From Bidens hawaiensis (taxonomy: Eukaryota; Streptophyta; Magnoliopsida; Asterales; Asteraceae): DNA of 64,000 bases. The stretch's first letter is position 1, and every line of letters begins with the position of its first letter. Location of the stretch: contig JAIQDT010000225.1 in assembly GCA_021521415.1 (NCBI GenBank), forward strand, positions 1,612,001 through 1,676,000, given 5' to 3'. A program made the position numbers and the translations under genes. Below, piece after piece: positions 1-11,745 of this stretch. A model generated the notes under the pieces. That model saw only the letters and a list, made by a program, of their open reading frames with translations, made no database searches and was not told the origin of the DNA.

Positions 1-104
1 GGGAGTAGTGCGCAACGTGTGTTAGATTTTGTAGTTTTTGTTTGTTATTTTCGGGTTTACGCTGGTTATGTTAGTGTGCAGGTACTTACAGGTGCCTGAA
101 TACT

Positions 105-3043
105 TGTAACGATTCCGACGGAACCAGGGATACCCTAACCGGTAGACGATAGTTACGTCATATTTTATGTCGGGTACATGAGTTACCATGGTAATTATAC
201 GAGAATACATGGTTCACTGTACTGATTGTACGTGAATATATAATTCATCGTATTGAATATGCGATTAATCGATCGATAGTTATTGAAACCCGAACGAATC
301 GAGGGTTCAATTATAGACGAGATATATGATATTTAGTGATGTTACGAAGCATTAAAGCTTCGGGATAAGTGGATTAAAGCACAGAAAAAGGATTTCGATT
401 TAATAGTACGTCGGTGCGTTAAACGAAACCTTTAATACCAAACCTAGCAAGAGATGATCGATCAAGCCGAAAAAGATGCGCGATAATTAATGATATGATG
501 TTTTAAGTTAATAAATGTCATGGTTTAAGTTTTTAATGTTCTTAAATCGGTTTTATATAAATTTCATTTTTAAGCCGAAAAACGACCGTTTTAACCCCGT
601 TTTAAGCCGAATTAAACATTTAACCGAAAAACGAACTGAACCAGATTATCCAAAACATTATCCGGATTACGAGAATCCAAACATGTGGCATAGAATGGAG
701 AGGTGGGTCCCACCCCACCCCCTCATTAATCCGATCGGACCTAAGGGTCCAACCCCCTTTCTCATTTCTTTTTTTACAACAATCCATCCAAGCTCATCAA
801 TCCTCTCAAGATCATGATCCAAAACCGAGAGTTTTTAGCAAGAAAACAAGGTAAATAATCGAGTTATATACGTTTCCATCTTCGTTTCTTGAGTTTGTTT
901 GCAAGAAAATGAGGTTTCAAAGATGAAAACCGATTCTTGCATGATCAAGTGATGTATACGGGTTATACAAGGGATCTTGGTCCAAGAAAGGAGTTAAACG
1001 AATCAAAAACGAATTTTTACGGTTAAATCTTTGTTTTTGGAATCATAACCGAAACCATGAAAGAAATGGCTTGATCGTGAGTGTAACTTGCTTGGTATTG
1101 TGGTATGTTGTTTGTAGGCTCTGTGTTTAGTGGTAGATAAGGCGGAAAGACGAGTTTGTAGCTTGTAGTGGCGGAAAACGAAAGGTATATTCGGTTTATG
1201 TTCGGTGTATGTGTTTTGGGACAGATTGTTGATGGTTTAGAGTTAGGTAATGAAATTTTACAGGGATGTTTTACACATGAAAATAAGAGTTCTGTGAATT
1301 TTTGGTAATTTTTGGATAAAGGATGAATATTTGGTGATTTTAATGCTCGGTTTTGGCTAAAAATCGTGAAAAATAGTTAAATATCATGGAAATTCTGGAA
1401 AATTGCAGATAAGCTTTTTATGTCATGTATAAGTTACACACAAAATTTTAGGTTAGTTGGAGAAGTCTAAGTAGGCTTTTCGATTAAACGAGTTCTAGGG
1501 TTTTCTAGCTCGGTTTTAGTGAAAATGGCATGTAAAAGAAGATTTTGGTTCTGGAAAAATTACAGGGGACTATGTGGATGGCAGGGGACATCCAGGAGAA
1601 ATTTGGGATTTTTCTAAGATCGTTTGGTATTTACGACATATTTAGTGTTTAAATGGTGTTTAAAAATTGATAAATAAATTTTAAATATAAGAATTAATTC
1701 TGGAAATATTTTTATAAAATTCCCCACTGTTAAAAAGTGATTTGTGCAAAATTTCAAGATCCGAGATTAAACGGATAATTATTTGTGCTAATTATCAAAC
1801 TTTTAAAGTTAAAACGCGTAAACCGGTGAAGTTGGCTTAAGCGAGCTGACTGGTGTATAAAAACCCTAAAAATGAACTATTTTCATATAATTGAGTTAAA
1901 CAAGTAAAAATAAATCATCCGAACATAATTCGGATGATTTGAGTAATTTTAACCTATTTTAACAGTTTCAGGTACGTCAAAGACGGAAACGGGACCCGCA
2001 GCCAATCGGGGCGTCTAAACCGAGCTCAAATCTCACAACTTCAATTAAATTATCAGTCAACCACTACTTTCAGGTCGTGTGTGACCAAACTCATTTTTGA
2101 AACGTAAAAACGGATAACCGTGCTAGGCACGCAAAACGAGAAAAACGACTAATTGTAGTTGTGACCATGGAACTCTAAACGACATCACAATCTGAGTCCG
2201 GAGAAGTGTTTCTGGGTTAACATTGCCCCCAGAACGGGTACAGTGCTGGGTTAACAGTGTCCCCAGATGTACCGGTTAACTTGGTTAAAGTTATATTAAT
2301 AATGAGTGTATAGTAACGATCGTAGGGATCATATTACAGATTGGACGTGTTAACTGATAATGATTGTTGTTACCTGCTTGCATGTGCTAAGGTGAGTTTC
2401 ACGAGCCCCTTTTCTGAACTGTTTTCGAATATTTTCTCGGGGCGGAAGCATGTTTTTACTGAGATGTTTAAGTACATACTGAACGCATGGATTTGCGTGT
2501 ATTTATAAATATTTGATTGTACGAGAATCGTACGGAATGGGTACAGTACTGGGTTAACAGTGTCCCCAGATGTCTTTGGAAGTGTTACTGGGTTAACTGT
2601 GTCCCCAGATGTCTTTGGAAGTGTTTCTGGGTTAACGTTGCCCCCAGAATGAGTACAGTACTGGGTTAACAGTGTCCCCAAATAATATTATATTTTGATA
2701 ATGATTTATCATGGTTTACTCGAATTGTGAAACTCACCAACTATTCGTAGTTGACCCGTTTTCTCACATGCTTTTCAGGTACAATTAAGATGAAGTGATT
2801 GCTTACGTGCTAAGTGCTTGATGTGTGTAAGATTTGCGTGCGGGATGTTAGGATACATTATAACAGATAGAATTATGTATCGTATTGTATGATGTGTGTA
2901 TCACCTAGACGGTAATGGAATACAAGATAATGTAATTTGAAGTATATTAATGCATTCAGTTTTTCTTTATAAACAATGTGGTTGATATCAGAGGTGTCTG
3001 TTGCATCCCGTTTACGTTTCCGCTGCGGTTACGGGGTGTTACA
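105..3043 (+). repeat. 5' LTR of the Tekay-like element
   Basis: Starts TGTAACGATT directly after the target ATACT and ends TTACA at 3043, immediately before the primer site. Length 2939 bp against 2975 bp for the 3' copy; most of the difference is one fewer unit of a 39-bp internal repeat. Short ORFs inside (for example near 515-817 and 2370-2681) occur in both LTRs and have no recognisable domain. Confidence 0.95.
2541..2683 (+). repeat. Tandem repeat in 5' LTR, about 39-bp unit
   Basis: Repeated units centred on CTGGGTTAAC followed by a CCCCAG box. The CTGGG and CCCAG ends of each unit are complementary, so each can fold into a small hairpin. A related pair lies upstream near 2210-2270. 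The 3' LTR has one more unit. Confidence 0.85.
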
Positions 3044-3048
3044 GAAGT

Positions 3049-3060
3049 TGGTATCAGAGC
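3049..3060 (+). other. Primer-binding site (initiator Met tRNA)
   Basis: TGGTATCAGAGC, the standard plant retrotransposon site complementary to the 3' end of initiator methionine tRNA, lies 5 nt after the 5' LTR end. Confidence 0.9.
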
Positions 3061-4880
3061 CATTGGTTATAAAAGAATTAGGATGTCTTTAAAAGATACC
3101 TAAAATTTAACCAGTAGCTCAAGTATTATAGGATCTGAATATCAACTAATAATTTATAATGACGAGAGCTGGATGAACTTGGACGGACAAGTGAGTAATT
3201 ATTGTCCGGAACATAATAACAGACTTGTCCGTACGAGGGAACTCAGGGGAAGTCACGGGGAACATTAATAGGTAAAAATGGCAACATATGTGTAAAGTAT
3301 ATAATATTATTTATGCGTGCTAATGTGTGTATATATATATGTATATATATCTTGTGGTTTCATGTATTGAGAAATAGGACCCGGATAAGGAACCGGGGGA
3401 TGAAATAATAAAAGTACCGAGGATGCTGAAATTTTTAGAGCATCGGTTGATAACGAGTCTGACTTATCGGGCCATAGTTATGATAGTACCAAGTTAGATC
3501 TCCCGTTTGACATTAACCAGAAATATCTAGTAACCGTCACTCCCAACCAAAATTGATAAATCCCTTACCCTACCAACACCGGTACCGTATATCCTAATAA
3601 CCCCCTATGTTCACCCGAACCGCCAACCCTCACGTACGGACGGACCTGTACCTGAACCCGTTCTTATTCCATTAAGGTAAATAAATAAATAAATAAATAA
3701 AATAAAATAATAATAATAATGAGTTTGATAATAAATGAGCAGATAAAAATAATATAAAGAAATATATATATGTATTGCTCACTCTCAAACATATGAGACA
3801 TACCACCTCCAGATCGAGAATTATTGATTTTAGCAAACCTAGAAAGCCTGAGGACATTGACTGAGCAAGTGATAGAGTTTCCCCTAATGGTAATTAATAA
3901 TATTTGAAGGCAACCCATGTTGCGCGATTACCTTGAACCTTGCAACTCCCTATGTTAACCTTACATCCGTTAGATGCCTATACCCATGTATACTCGAATA
4001 GAATGATTACCCATACACAAAGAGGTGTTGGAATCATTATAGCATAGTTGGTTATTCGTTCGTAGGTGGTATACTGTGTATGCCGGATATACGAATAGAC
4101 ACGGATATTATAACTCCGTGGTACGTAATCGTTTGGTGCTCACGGTGAGCATGTATCGGTTATGCTGACATGCAGAAGGATATTGAAATCAAGCATATTA
4201 AACATTGATCTTTGTTGAGAAAGATCTATATGTCAGTTAGTGACAAGGGTTATGAAACATATTTAAACGTCAACAGACGTCAGGTTAAGTCCATATGTTA
4301 TTATATTTGTGGGACATATATACTAGATACTGGTATGTGTAATATGTGTGATAATATTTGGTATGTATGTGTACCTGTTGTTATGATTGAGCTGGTAACG
4401 AGTTATACGGTGAGATTAGTATTGATTACTGCGTACGGGATGAGTACGGCAGAATGACATAAAAAGAGTAACTCCAATGATGGAGATTGATATGATTCAG
4501 TTGGTTGCTCAAAGATAGCAGAGGATGATACCGAGTGTCGTATCACAGATCACTGCTAGTGTTGATGCAAATGTGATCACAGAATTATAGATCGAGCAAT
4601 CACATGATTATGAACACTTCAACTCTTAGTGTTATTACTAAGAGTGATAATGTTCCACCGAATACTATTATGACTACAAGTGTTAGTTATAAACTAAACA
4701 TGAATAGTAGTCGTAATGAATTAGATCCGGTATGAAGGATATGTTTGTTGGTTGTGTTAAGGAAATTATTAAGAGTTTATTGATGGTAAAGGGAGGAATA
4801 GATTAGCGAGTGGATAGAAAAGATCGAAATGGTTAAGAATATTGGCAAGAGTCTAGAACATTGTGTAGTGAAATATGCTA
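3061..4880 (+). other. Leader and unrecognisable 5' gag region
   Basis: Internal sequence between the primer site and the first recognisable gag block. It has simple repeats (TA-rich at 3320-3345, AATA-type at 3680-3720) and short ORFs without family motifs. It is presumably decayed leader and N-terminal gag; nothing further can be supported. Confidence 0.5.
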
Positions 4881-4889
4881 CAGATATGT

Positions 4890-5720
4890 TGGTAGATTAT
4901 GTTGTATCGTGATGGAACACGATGGTACAAAATTATAGTTAGAAAATTATTACTCCGATGATATGGTCGGAATTTAAAATTCTTGTGCTTGAGCACTTTT
5001 ATTCGAATAATTACGTTCAGAGATTGGAAACTGAATTATGGAAGATAGAAATGTTGTGTGCTGATCACATAGAACACGCTAATCGTTTGAAGGAATTGTC
5101 ATGTCTGGTAACATGGCTAATTACTCCTGAAACTAAGCGAAGTGAGCGCTATATTGGGACTAACTCCATCGATAAGGAGTATAGTCAACCCTGTAAAATA
5201 TACAACATTTGGAAGGGTTGAGTCACAAGCCAGCATTGATATATTCGACTCTATGGGAAGCGGAATGGAAGGACGTTAGGTGAGACGTCGAGTGCTAAAA
5301 GAAGAGAAATGATAAAGGAATAGTGCAAAATAGACTTGTGAATAAGTAGGTATGCCCTACAATCCAGAATTATATCAAGACTAGTTCTGGTGTGAAAACA
5401 TGAACCGCATGAAGGGTCCTTCCCTAAATGTGGAAAATATGGTTATCGGCAGGAAGAAGAATGTCGAATGATAGTAGGCCACAGGTGTGGTAAAGATGGA
5501 AGTAATGCCCCAATTGTAGAACCAATTGAAGCCATGTGAACCGGCAACCCCAACCCATTCGTGTACAACCACTCCGAACCCAACAACTTCAATAATAATC
5601 CATCCAAAGAAATCAAATTATGCCAAACAGTTGTACTTGCTATGAATGTGGCAGTACAGAACGTTTCAAGAGAAATTGCCCAAAGTTGAGCCAAGGTGTC
5701 GTTGGAAGACGAACCTCATG
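4890..5720 (+). pseudogene. Gag remnant of the Tekay-like element
   Basis: The best block is the 87-residue frame at 4958-5221. It starts MIWSEFKILVLEHFY and continues with a VQRLETELWKIEML segment and an ERYIG ending, which is the core pattern of chromovirus gag capsid. Further on, near 5638-5680, a retroviral-type zinc knuckle reads CYECGSTERFKRNC, where the expected histidine is arginine, so metal binding would be lost. Stops and frameshifts separate the blocks. In an intact element gag would form the virus-like particle and bind the RNA. Confidence 0.75.
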
Positions 5721-5729
5721 ACAAGCATC

Positions 5730-6975
5730 AACCTCTGATCAAGCAAGGAGCCGTGCCTTTGTGAGTAATTCGAATAAAGCACGTCATGAACCAAAGGTGG
5801 TATTAAGTACGTTGTAGTTTTAAATCAATGGGCTTCAGCGATATTTTTACGGTCGTCGATAGAAGTTAGTTCCTGTTAACCTCCTATCATTTGGAAAGAT
5901 ACCAATTAGTGAAACTATAGAACCCTATACTGTAGAATCGCTAACGGTGAATCCCTAATGGTTAACTAAATTGTTCTATTATTCGGAACGATTAATCCTT
6001 TCCTTATTGACCTACGACCAGTAAAGTTAAGAAGTTTTGACGTAATAGTTAACATGGATTGGCTAACTCAACATGAAGCTGAAATCAAATATGAAAAGAA
6101 GATGATTAGAAGCTCTCCTTCGGACGATGAAGCGATTAGATACAGAGAAAAGTGTACGGTATTATGTTACCACTCTAATCTCATCTTGAGATGCTATAAT
6201 ATTTAAGACAAGAAAATGTGGTGTATTTAACAAATGCGATTGCCAAAGTATTTAAAAGAAAACATATAGAAGATATCCCGATGGTACGCGGATCTCCAGA
6301 AGTTTTCCCAGAAGAACTTCCTGGATTACCGCCAACCCGACAGGTCGGATTCAGAATCGATTTAATACCTCAAGCTGGCCCTGTTGCTAAAGCATCTTAC
6401 CGAATTGCACCAACTGAAATGCAAGCATTATTGGATAAAGGTTTTATACGATCTAGTTAGTCACCATGGGGTGCACCAGTGTTAATTGGGAAATGAAGGA
6501 CGGAAGTGTTAGGATATGTATTGATTAGGGAAAATTGAATAAAGTGACAAACAAGAATAGGTATTCACTTTTTCGAAGTAAATGATCTGTTTAACCAACT
6601 GCAAAGGGCGATTTATTTTTAGAAAATTGGTCTTAGATATAGTTATCACCAAATGAAAAATCCAAGAGGAGGACGTTGCAACAACAGCGCTTCGGATTCG
6701 CTACGGCCATTATGAATTCTTAGTTATGCCTTTCGGGCTAACAAATGCGCCGGCAGCATTCATGGAACTCATGAACCGAGTCTGTAAACTTTATTTTGAC
6801 AAATTAGTCATAGTATTCATTGATAATATTTTGATATATTTGCAACGTAAGGAAGAACACGAACGACGTTTAAGGAAAATGGTGGAAGTGTTAAAGCAAG
6901 AGGAGTTATCCGCGAAGTTTTCGAAATGTGACTTTGAATACAGAAAGCATAATCCCTTGGTCATGTTGTAAAGCA
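5730..6975 (+). pseudogene. Protease and reverse transcriptase remnant (Tekay-like)
   Basis: After a decayed protease region (5730-6200), the RT start is seen at 6218-6460 with the typical VFPEELPGLPPTRQVGF block and the ALLDKGFIRSS motif. Stops and frameshifts follow at 6460-6720. The frame at 6726-6971 holds MPFGLTNAPAAF and the catalytic box, which reads VFIDNILIY. In gypsy RT the two adjacent aspartates of this box bind magnesium; here the second is asparagine, so the copy could not polymerise even without the stops. Confidence 0.85.
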
Positions 6976-6999
6976 ACAAGGATTTCACATAGATCCAAA

Positions 7000-7493
7000 T
7001 AAGATAGAAACCTTTAAAATTGTGCCAAGCGCCGATTTTAAGTCTCCCCGATGGAGACGATGGTTTTGTTGCGTATCGTGACGCATCGCGTAGAGGATTA
7101 GGATGCGTGTTAATGCAGAATAATATGGTTATAGTCCATGCTTCCCGACAGTTAAAAGTACACAAGAAAAATTACACTACTCATGACTTAGAACTGGGAG
7201 CGGTTATCTTCGCACTTAAAATCTGGAGACATTATCTCCACGGTACGAAGTGCACCATCTTCACTAATCATAAAAGTTTGCAGCACATATTCGATCGGAA
7301 AGAACTGAATATGAGGCAACGAAGATGGGTCAAGTTGTTAAGCTATTATGACTGTGACATCCGTTATCACCCCGGCAAGGCTAGCGTCGTAGCCGATGCC
7401 TTGTGTAAGAAAGGTCGGGTTAAGTCATTGCGAGTGCGAGCGCTGGGGATGATAGTTCAGTCGAACCTTTCAGACCTAATTCGAGTCGCTTAA
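7000..7493 (+). pseudogene. RNase H remnant of the Tekay-like element
   Basis: The 157-residue frame at 7020-7493 matches the gypsy RNase H and tether region. It has [15 protein letters not shown] (first catalytic Asp region), [19 protein letters not shown] (catalytic Glu region), [10 protein letters not shown] (the usual Asp replaced by Asn in TDHK) and [13 protein letters not shown]. In an intact element it removes the RNA template during cDNA synthesis. The TDHK-to-TNHK change is a further catalytic loss. Confidence 0.85.
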
Positions 7494-7502
7494 CGTGAGG
7501 CG

Positions 7503-8640
7503 TTGAGAGAGGAACAATTGGAAAGGGAGGAGCTTTACGGCAATGAGAAGAATGTCGAACAGCGCGTGGACGAAATTCTCTACTTCAAAAATCGGGTTTG
7601 GATCCCGACCCTCCATGACCTTCGTGATTTAATCATGGACGAAGCGCATAGATCGAAATATTCCATACATCCGGGGTCGGATTAGACTATTGATGATGCG
7701 AATATCTGAAAGGATCTTATTAATGGCTGAGTTGGAGAAAGATATGGATACGTATGTTGGAGGATATTTGAGTTATGCGAGAGATAGGGCTGCACACCGA
7801 AAACCCTGGGGAACGCCACAACGACAAAAAATTCGCCAATGATAGTGGGAATAAATTACAATGGATTTCGGGACGCAAATTCCCATGATATATCAAAGGC
7901 ATGAGGTAAATTAGGTAATCGCGGAACGATTAACCAATCCTCGCATTTCATCCCAATCTATGACGATTACCACAATGAATTCTCGCCCAAATTCATGATG
8001 ATGAAATGGTATCTCGTCGTGGAGTACCATTTTCAATGATCTCAGATCGAAATAGTCATCCTACTTCCATTATTGGAAGGAGGGGAAGGAAGCATCGAGA
8101 GCTTGAAGCTTTCTATGGGTGAAGTAATTATCACCAATTTGTTAAATTGAAAATGGGCGTCACTCAAGCCATAAGATATGAATTGGTTCGGGAAACAACA
8201 AATCGGATTTATAATATTTAAGATAAGTTGAAAGCAGCGCGAGATTGGCAAAGGATTTATGCCAACATTCAAAGGAAACCATTGTCGCTGGAAAGAGGTG
8301 ACAAGGTATTTTTAAGGCATCACCTTAGAGAGGTGATATGAGGTTTGGCAAAACCGAAAAATAGCTCCTTAATATATTGGACTTCATGAGACTATCTCCA
8401 TGATTGGTCATTTAGTTTATCGATTAAAGTACTCCAGGGGCTAAGTATTATACATGATGTTTTGCCATGTATACGGATTGAAAAGTACCTAAGCGATGAG
8501 GCAACGAAAGTACTAGTAATGGAAGTACTCATAGAAGACATTCTTGATATCATAAATAATTCCGTTGAGATAGTAGACGGGAAAACTAAACAGTTTGGAC
8601 ACACCAAGCTTTATTGATTAAGATTACGTGGAATTCACAG
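7503..8640 (+). pseudogene. Integrase and chromodomain-like remnant
   Basis: The frame at 7503-7685 contains the integrase zinc-binding start, ending EAHRSKYSIHPGSD. Scattered matches follow: a DMDTYVGGYLSYARDRAAH block (7730-7800), a short GVPFSMISDRN block (8015-8050) that carries the second catalytic Asp, and a C-terminal block around 8290-8345. The catalytic Glu region was not found, so part of the core seems deleted. At 8480-8640 the reading KYLSDEATKVL...IVDGKTK resembles the linker and start of a chromodomain, the module that directs chromoviruses to heterochromatin. It is heavily decayed. Confidence 0.65.
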
Positions 8641-8752
8641 CAAGGACCAGATTATACCTGGTAACGCGAGGGTGAATTCTGAAGGAAAAACCCCCCACCT
8701 TTCTCTCGAAAGGGGATAGTGGGCGTGTAAAATTTCGAGGACGAAATTTCTT

Positions 8753-8765
8753 AACGGGGGGAGAA
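8753..8765 (+). other. Polypurine tract of the Tekay-like element
   Basis: A purine run with six Gs immediately precedes the 3' LTR, the position for plus-strand DNA priming. Confidence 0.85.
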
Positions 8766-11740
8766 TGTAACGATTCCGACGAAACCAGGGATACCCTAAC
8801 CGGTAGACGATAGTTACGTCATATTTTATGTCGGGTACATGAGTTACCATGGTAATTATACGAGAATACATGGTTCACTGTACTGATTGTACGTGAATAT
8901 ATAATTCATCGTATTGAATATGCGATTAATCGATCGATAGTTATTGAAACCCGAACGAATCGAGGGTTCAATTATAGACGAGATATATGATATTTAGTGA
9001 TGTTACGAACATTAAAGCTTCGGGATAAGTGGATTAAAACACAGAAAAAGGATTTCGATTTAATAGTACGTCGGTGCGTTAAACGAAACCTTTAATACCA
9101 AACCGAGCAAGAGATGATCGATCAAGCCGAAAAAGATGCGCGATAATTAATGATATGATGTTTTAAGTTAATAAATGTCATGGTTTAAGTTTTTAAAGTT
9201 CTTAAATCGATTTTATATAAATTTCATTTTTAAGCCGAAAAACGACCGTTTTAACCCCGTTTTAAGCCGAATTAAACATTTAACCGAAAAACGAATTGAA
9301 CCAGATTATCCAAAACATTATCCGGATTATGAGAATCCAAACATGTGGCCTAGAATGGAGAGGTGGGTCCCACCCCACCCCCCTCATTAATCCGATCGGA
9401 CCTAAGGGTCCAACCCTCTTTCTCATTTCTTTTTTTTACAACAATCCATCCAAGCTCATCAATCCTCTCAAGATCGTGATCCAAAACCGAGAGTTTTTAG
9501 CAAGAAAACAAGGTAAATAATCGAGTTATATACGTTTCCATCTTCGTTTCTTGAGTTTGTTTGCAAGAAAATGAGGTTTCAAAGATGAAAACCGATTCTT
9601 GCATGATCAAGTGATGTATACGGGTTATACAAGGGATCTTGGTCCAAGAAAGGAGTTAAACGAATCAAAAACGAATTTTTACGGTTAAATCTTTGTTTTT
9701 GGAATCATAACCGAAACCATGAAAGAAATGGCTTGATCGTGAGTGTAACTTGCTTGGTATTGTGGTATGTTGTTTGTAGGCTCTGTGTTTAGTGGTAGAT
9801 AAGGCGGAAAGACGAGTTTGTAGCTTGTAGTGGCGGAAAACGAAAGGTATATTCGGTTTATGTTCGGTGTATGTGTTTTAGGACAGATTGTTGATGGTTT
9901 AGAGTTAAGTCATGAAATTTTACAGGGATGTTTTACACATGAAAATAAGAGTTCTGTGAATTTTTGGTAATTTTTGAATAAAGGATGAATATTTGGTGAA
10001 TTTAATGCTCGGTTTTGGCTAAAAATGGTGAAAAATAGTTAAATATCATGGAAAATTCTGGAAAATTGCAGATAAGCTTTTTATGTCATGTATAAGTCAC
10101 TCACAAAATTTTATGTTAGTTGGAGAAGTCTAAGTAGGCTTTTCGGTTAAACGAGTTCTAGGGTTTTCTAGCTCGGTTTTAGTGAAAATGGCATGTAAAA
10201 GAAGATTTTGGTTCTAGAAAAATTACAGGGGACTATGTGGATGGCAGGGGACATCCAGGAGAAATTTGGGATTTTTCTAAGATCGTTTGGTATTTACGAC
10301 ATATTTAGTGTTTAAATGGTGTTTAAAAATAGATAAATAAATTTTAAATATAAGAATTAATTCTGGAAATATTTTTATAAAATTCCCAACTGTTAAAAAT
10401 TGATTTGTGCAAAATTTCAAGATCCAAGATTAAACGGATAATGTGCTAATTATCAAACTTTTAAAGTTAAAACGCGTAAACCGGTGAAGTTCGCTTAAGC
10501 GAGCTGACTGGTGTATAAAAACCCTAAAAATGAACTATTTTCATATAATTGAGTTAAACAAGTAAAAATAAATCATCCGAACATAATTCGGATGATTTGA
10601 GTAATTTTAACCTATTTTAACAGTTTCAGGTACGTCAAAGACGGAAACGGGACCCGCAGCCAATCGGGGCGTCTAAACCGAGCTCAAATCTCACAACTTC
10701 AATTAAATTATCAGTCAACCACTACTTTCAGGTCGTGTGTGACCAAACTCATTTTTGAAACGTAAAAACGGATAACCGTGCTAGGCACGCAAAACGAGAA
10801 AAACGACTAATTGTAGTTGTGACCATGGAACTCTAAACGACATCACAATCTGAGTCCGGAGAAGTGTTTCTGGGTTAACATTGCCCCCAGAACGGGTACA
10901 GTGCTGGGTTAACAGTGTCCCCAGATGTACCGGTTAACTTGGTTAAAGTTATATTAATAATGAGTGTATAGTAACGATCGTAGGGATCATATTACAGATT
11001 AGACGTGTTAACTGATAATGATTGTTGTTACCTGCTTGCATGTGCTAAGGTGAGTTTCACGAGCCCCTTTTCTGAACTGTTTTCGAATATTTTCTCGGGG
11101 CGGAAGCATGTTTTTACTGAGATGTTTAAGTACATACTGAACGCATGGATTTGCGTGTATTTATAAATATTTGATTGTACGAGAATCGTACGGAATGGGT
11201 ACAGTACTGGGTTAACAGTGTCCCCAGATGTCTTTGGAAGTGTTACTGGGTTAACTGTGTCCCCAGATGTCTTTGGAAGTGTTACTGGGTTAACTGTGTC
11301 CCCAGATGTCTTTGGAAGTGTTTCTGGGTTAACGTTGCCCCCAGAATGAGTACAGTACTGGGTTAACAGTGTCCCCAAATAATATTATATTTTGATAATG
11401 ATTTATCATGGTTTACTCGAATTGTGAAACTCACCAACTATTCGTAGTTGACCCGTTTTCTCACATGCTTTTCAGGTACAATTAAGATGAAGTGATTGCT
11501 TACGTGCTAAGTGCTTGATGTGTGTAAGATTTGCGTGCGGGATGTTAGGATACATTATAACAGATAGAATTATGTATCGTATTGTATGATGTGTGTATCA
11601 CCTAGACGGTAATGGAATACAAGATAATGTAATTTGAAGTATATTAATGCATTCAGTTTTTCTTTATAAACAATGTGGTTGATATCAGAGGTGTCTGTTG
11701 CATCCCGTTTACGTTTCCGCTGCGGTTATGGGGTGTTACA
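8766..11740 (+). repeat. 3' LTR of the Tekay-like element
   Basis: 2975 bp, beginning TGTAACGATT and ending GGGTGTTACA, followed by the second target copy ATACT. It aligns along its full length with 105-3043 with scattered single-base changes and a few short indels. Confidence 0.95.
11199..11380 (+). repeat. Tandem repeat in 3' LTR, one unit more than the 5' LTR
   Basis: Same 39-bp array as at 2541-2683 but with one additional complete unit (182 against 143 bp). This shows the array changed copy number around or after insertion. Confidence 0.85.
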
Positions 11741-11745
11741 ATACT

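Larger units (their letters stand above)
105..11740 (+). mobile_element. Complete Ty3/gypsy element, Tekay/Del-like, 11.6 kb
   Basis: Two near-identical LTRs (105-3043 and 8766-11740) begin TGTAACGATT and end GGGTGTTACA. The 5-bp target duplication ATACT occupies 100-104 and 11741-11745 exactly. A primer-binding site follows the 5' LTR and a polypurine tract precedes the 3' LTR. Between them are gag, protease, RT, RNase H, integrase and a degenerate chromodomain-like end, in the order of a chromovirus. Every domain is broken by stops or frameshifts. By eye the LTRs differ at about 30 positions over 2.9 kb, roughly 1%, so the insertion is fairly recent even though the coding part is dead. The large LTRs, Met-tRNA primer and pol motifs suggest the Tekay/Del lineage. 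Confidence 0.93.

Noticed and set aside
515..817. 100-codon ORF in the 5' LTR (and its counterpart at 9175-9390)
   Set aside because: Present in both LTRs, interrupted differently in the two, and without any domain; judged a chance frame in LTR sequence.
2370..2681. Repeat-rich minus-strand ORF in the LTR (also 11028-11378)
   Set aside because: Its repeated peptide simply follows the 39-bp minisatellite, and its length changes with repeat number.
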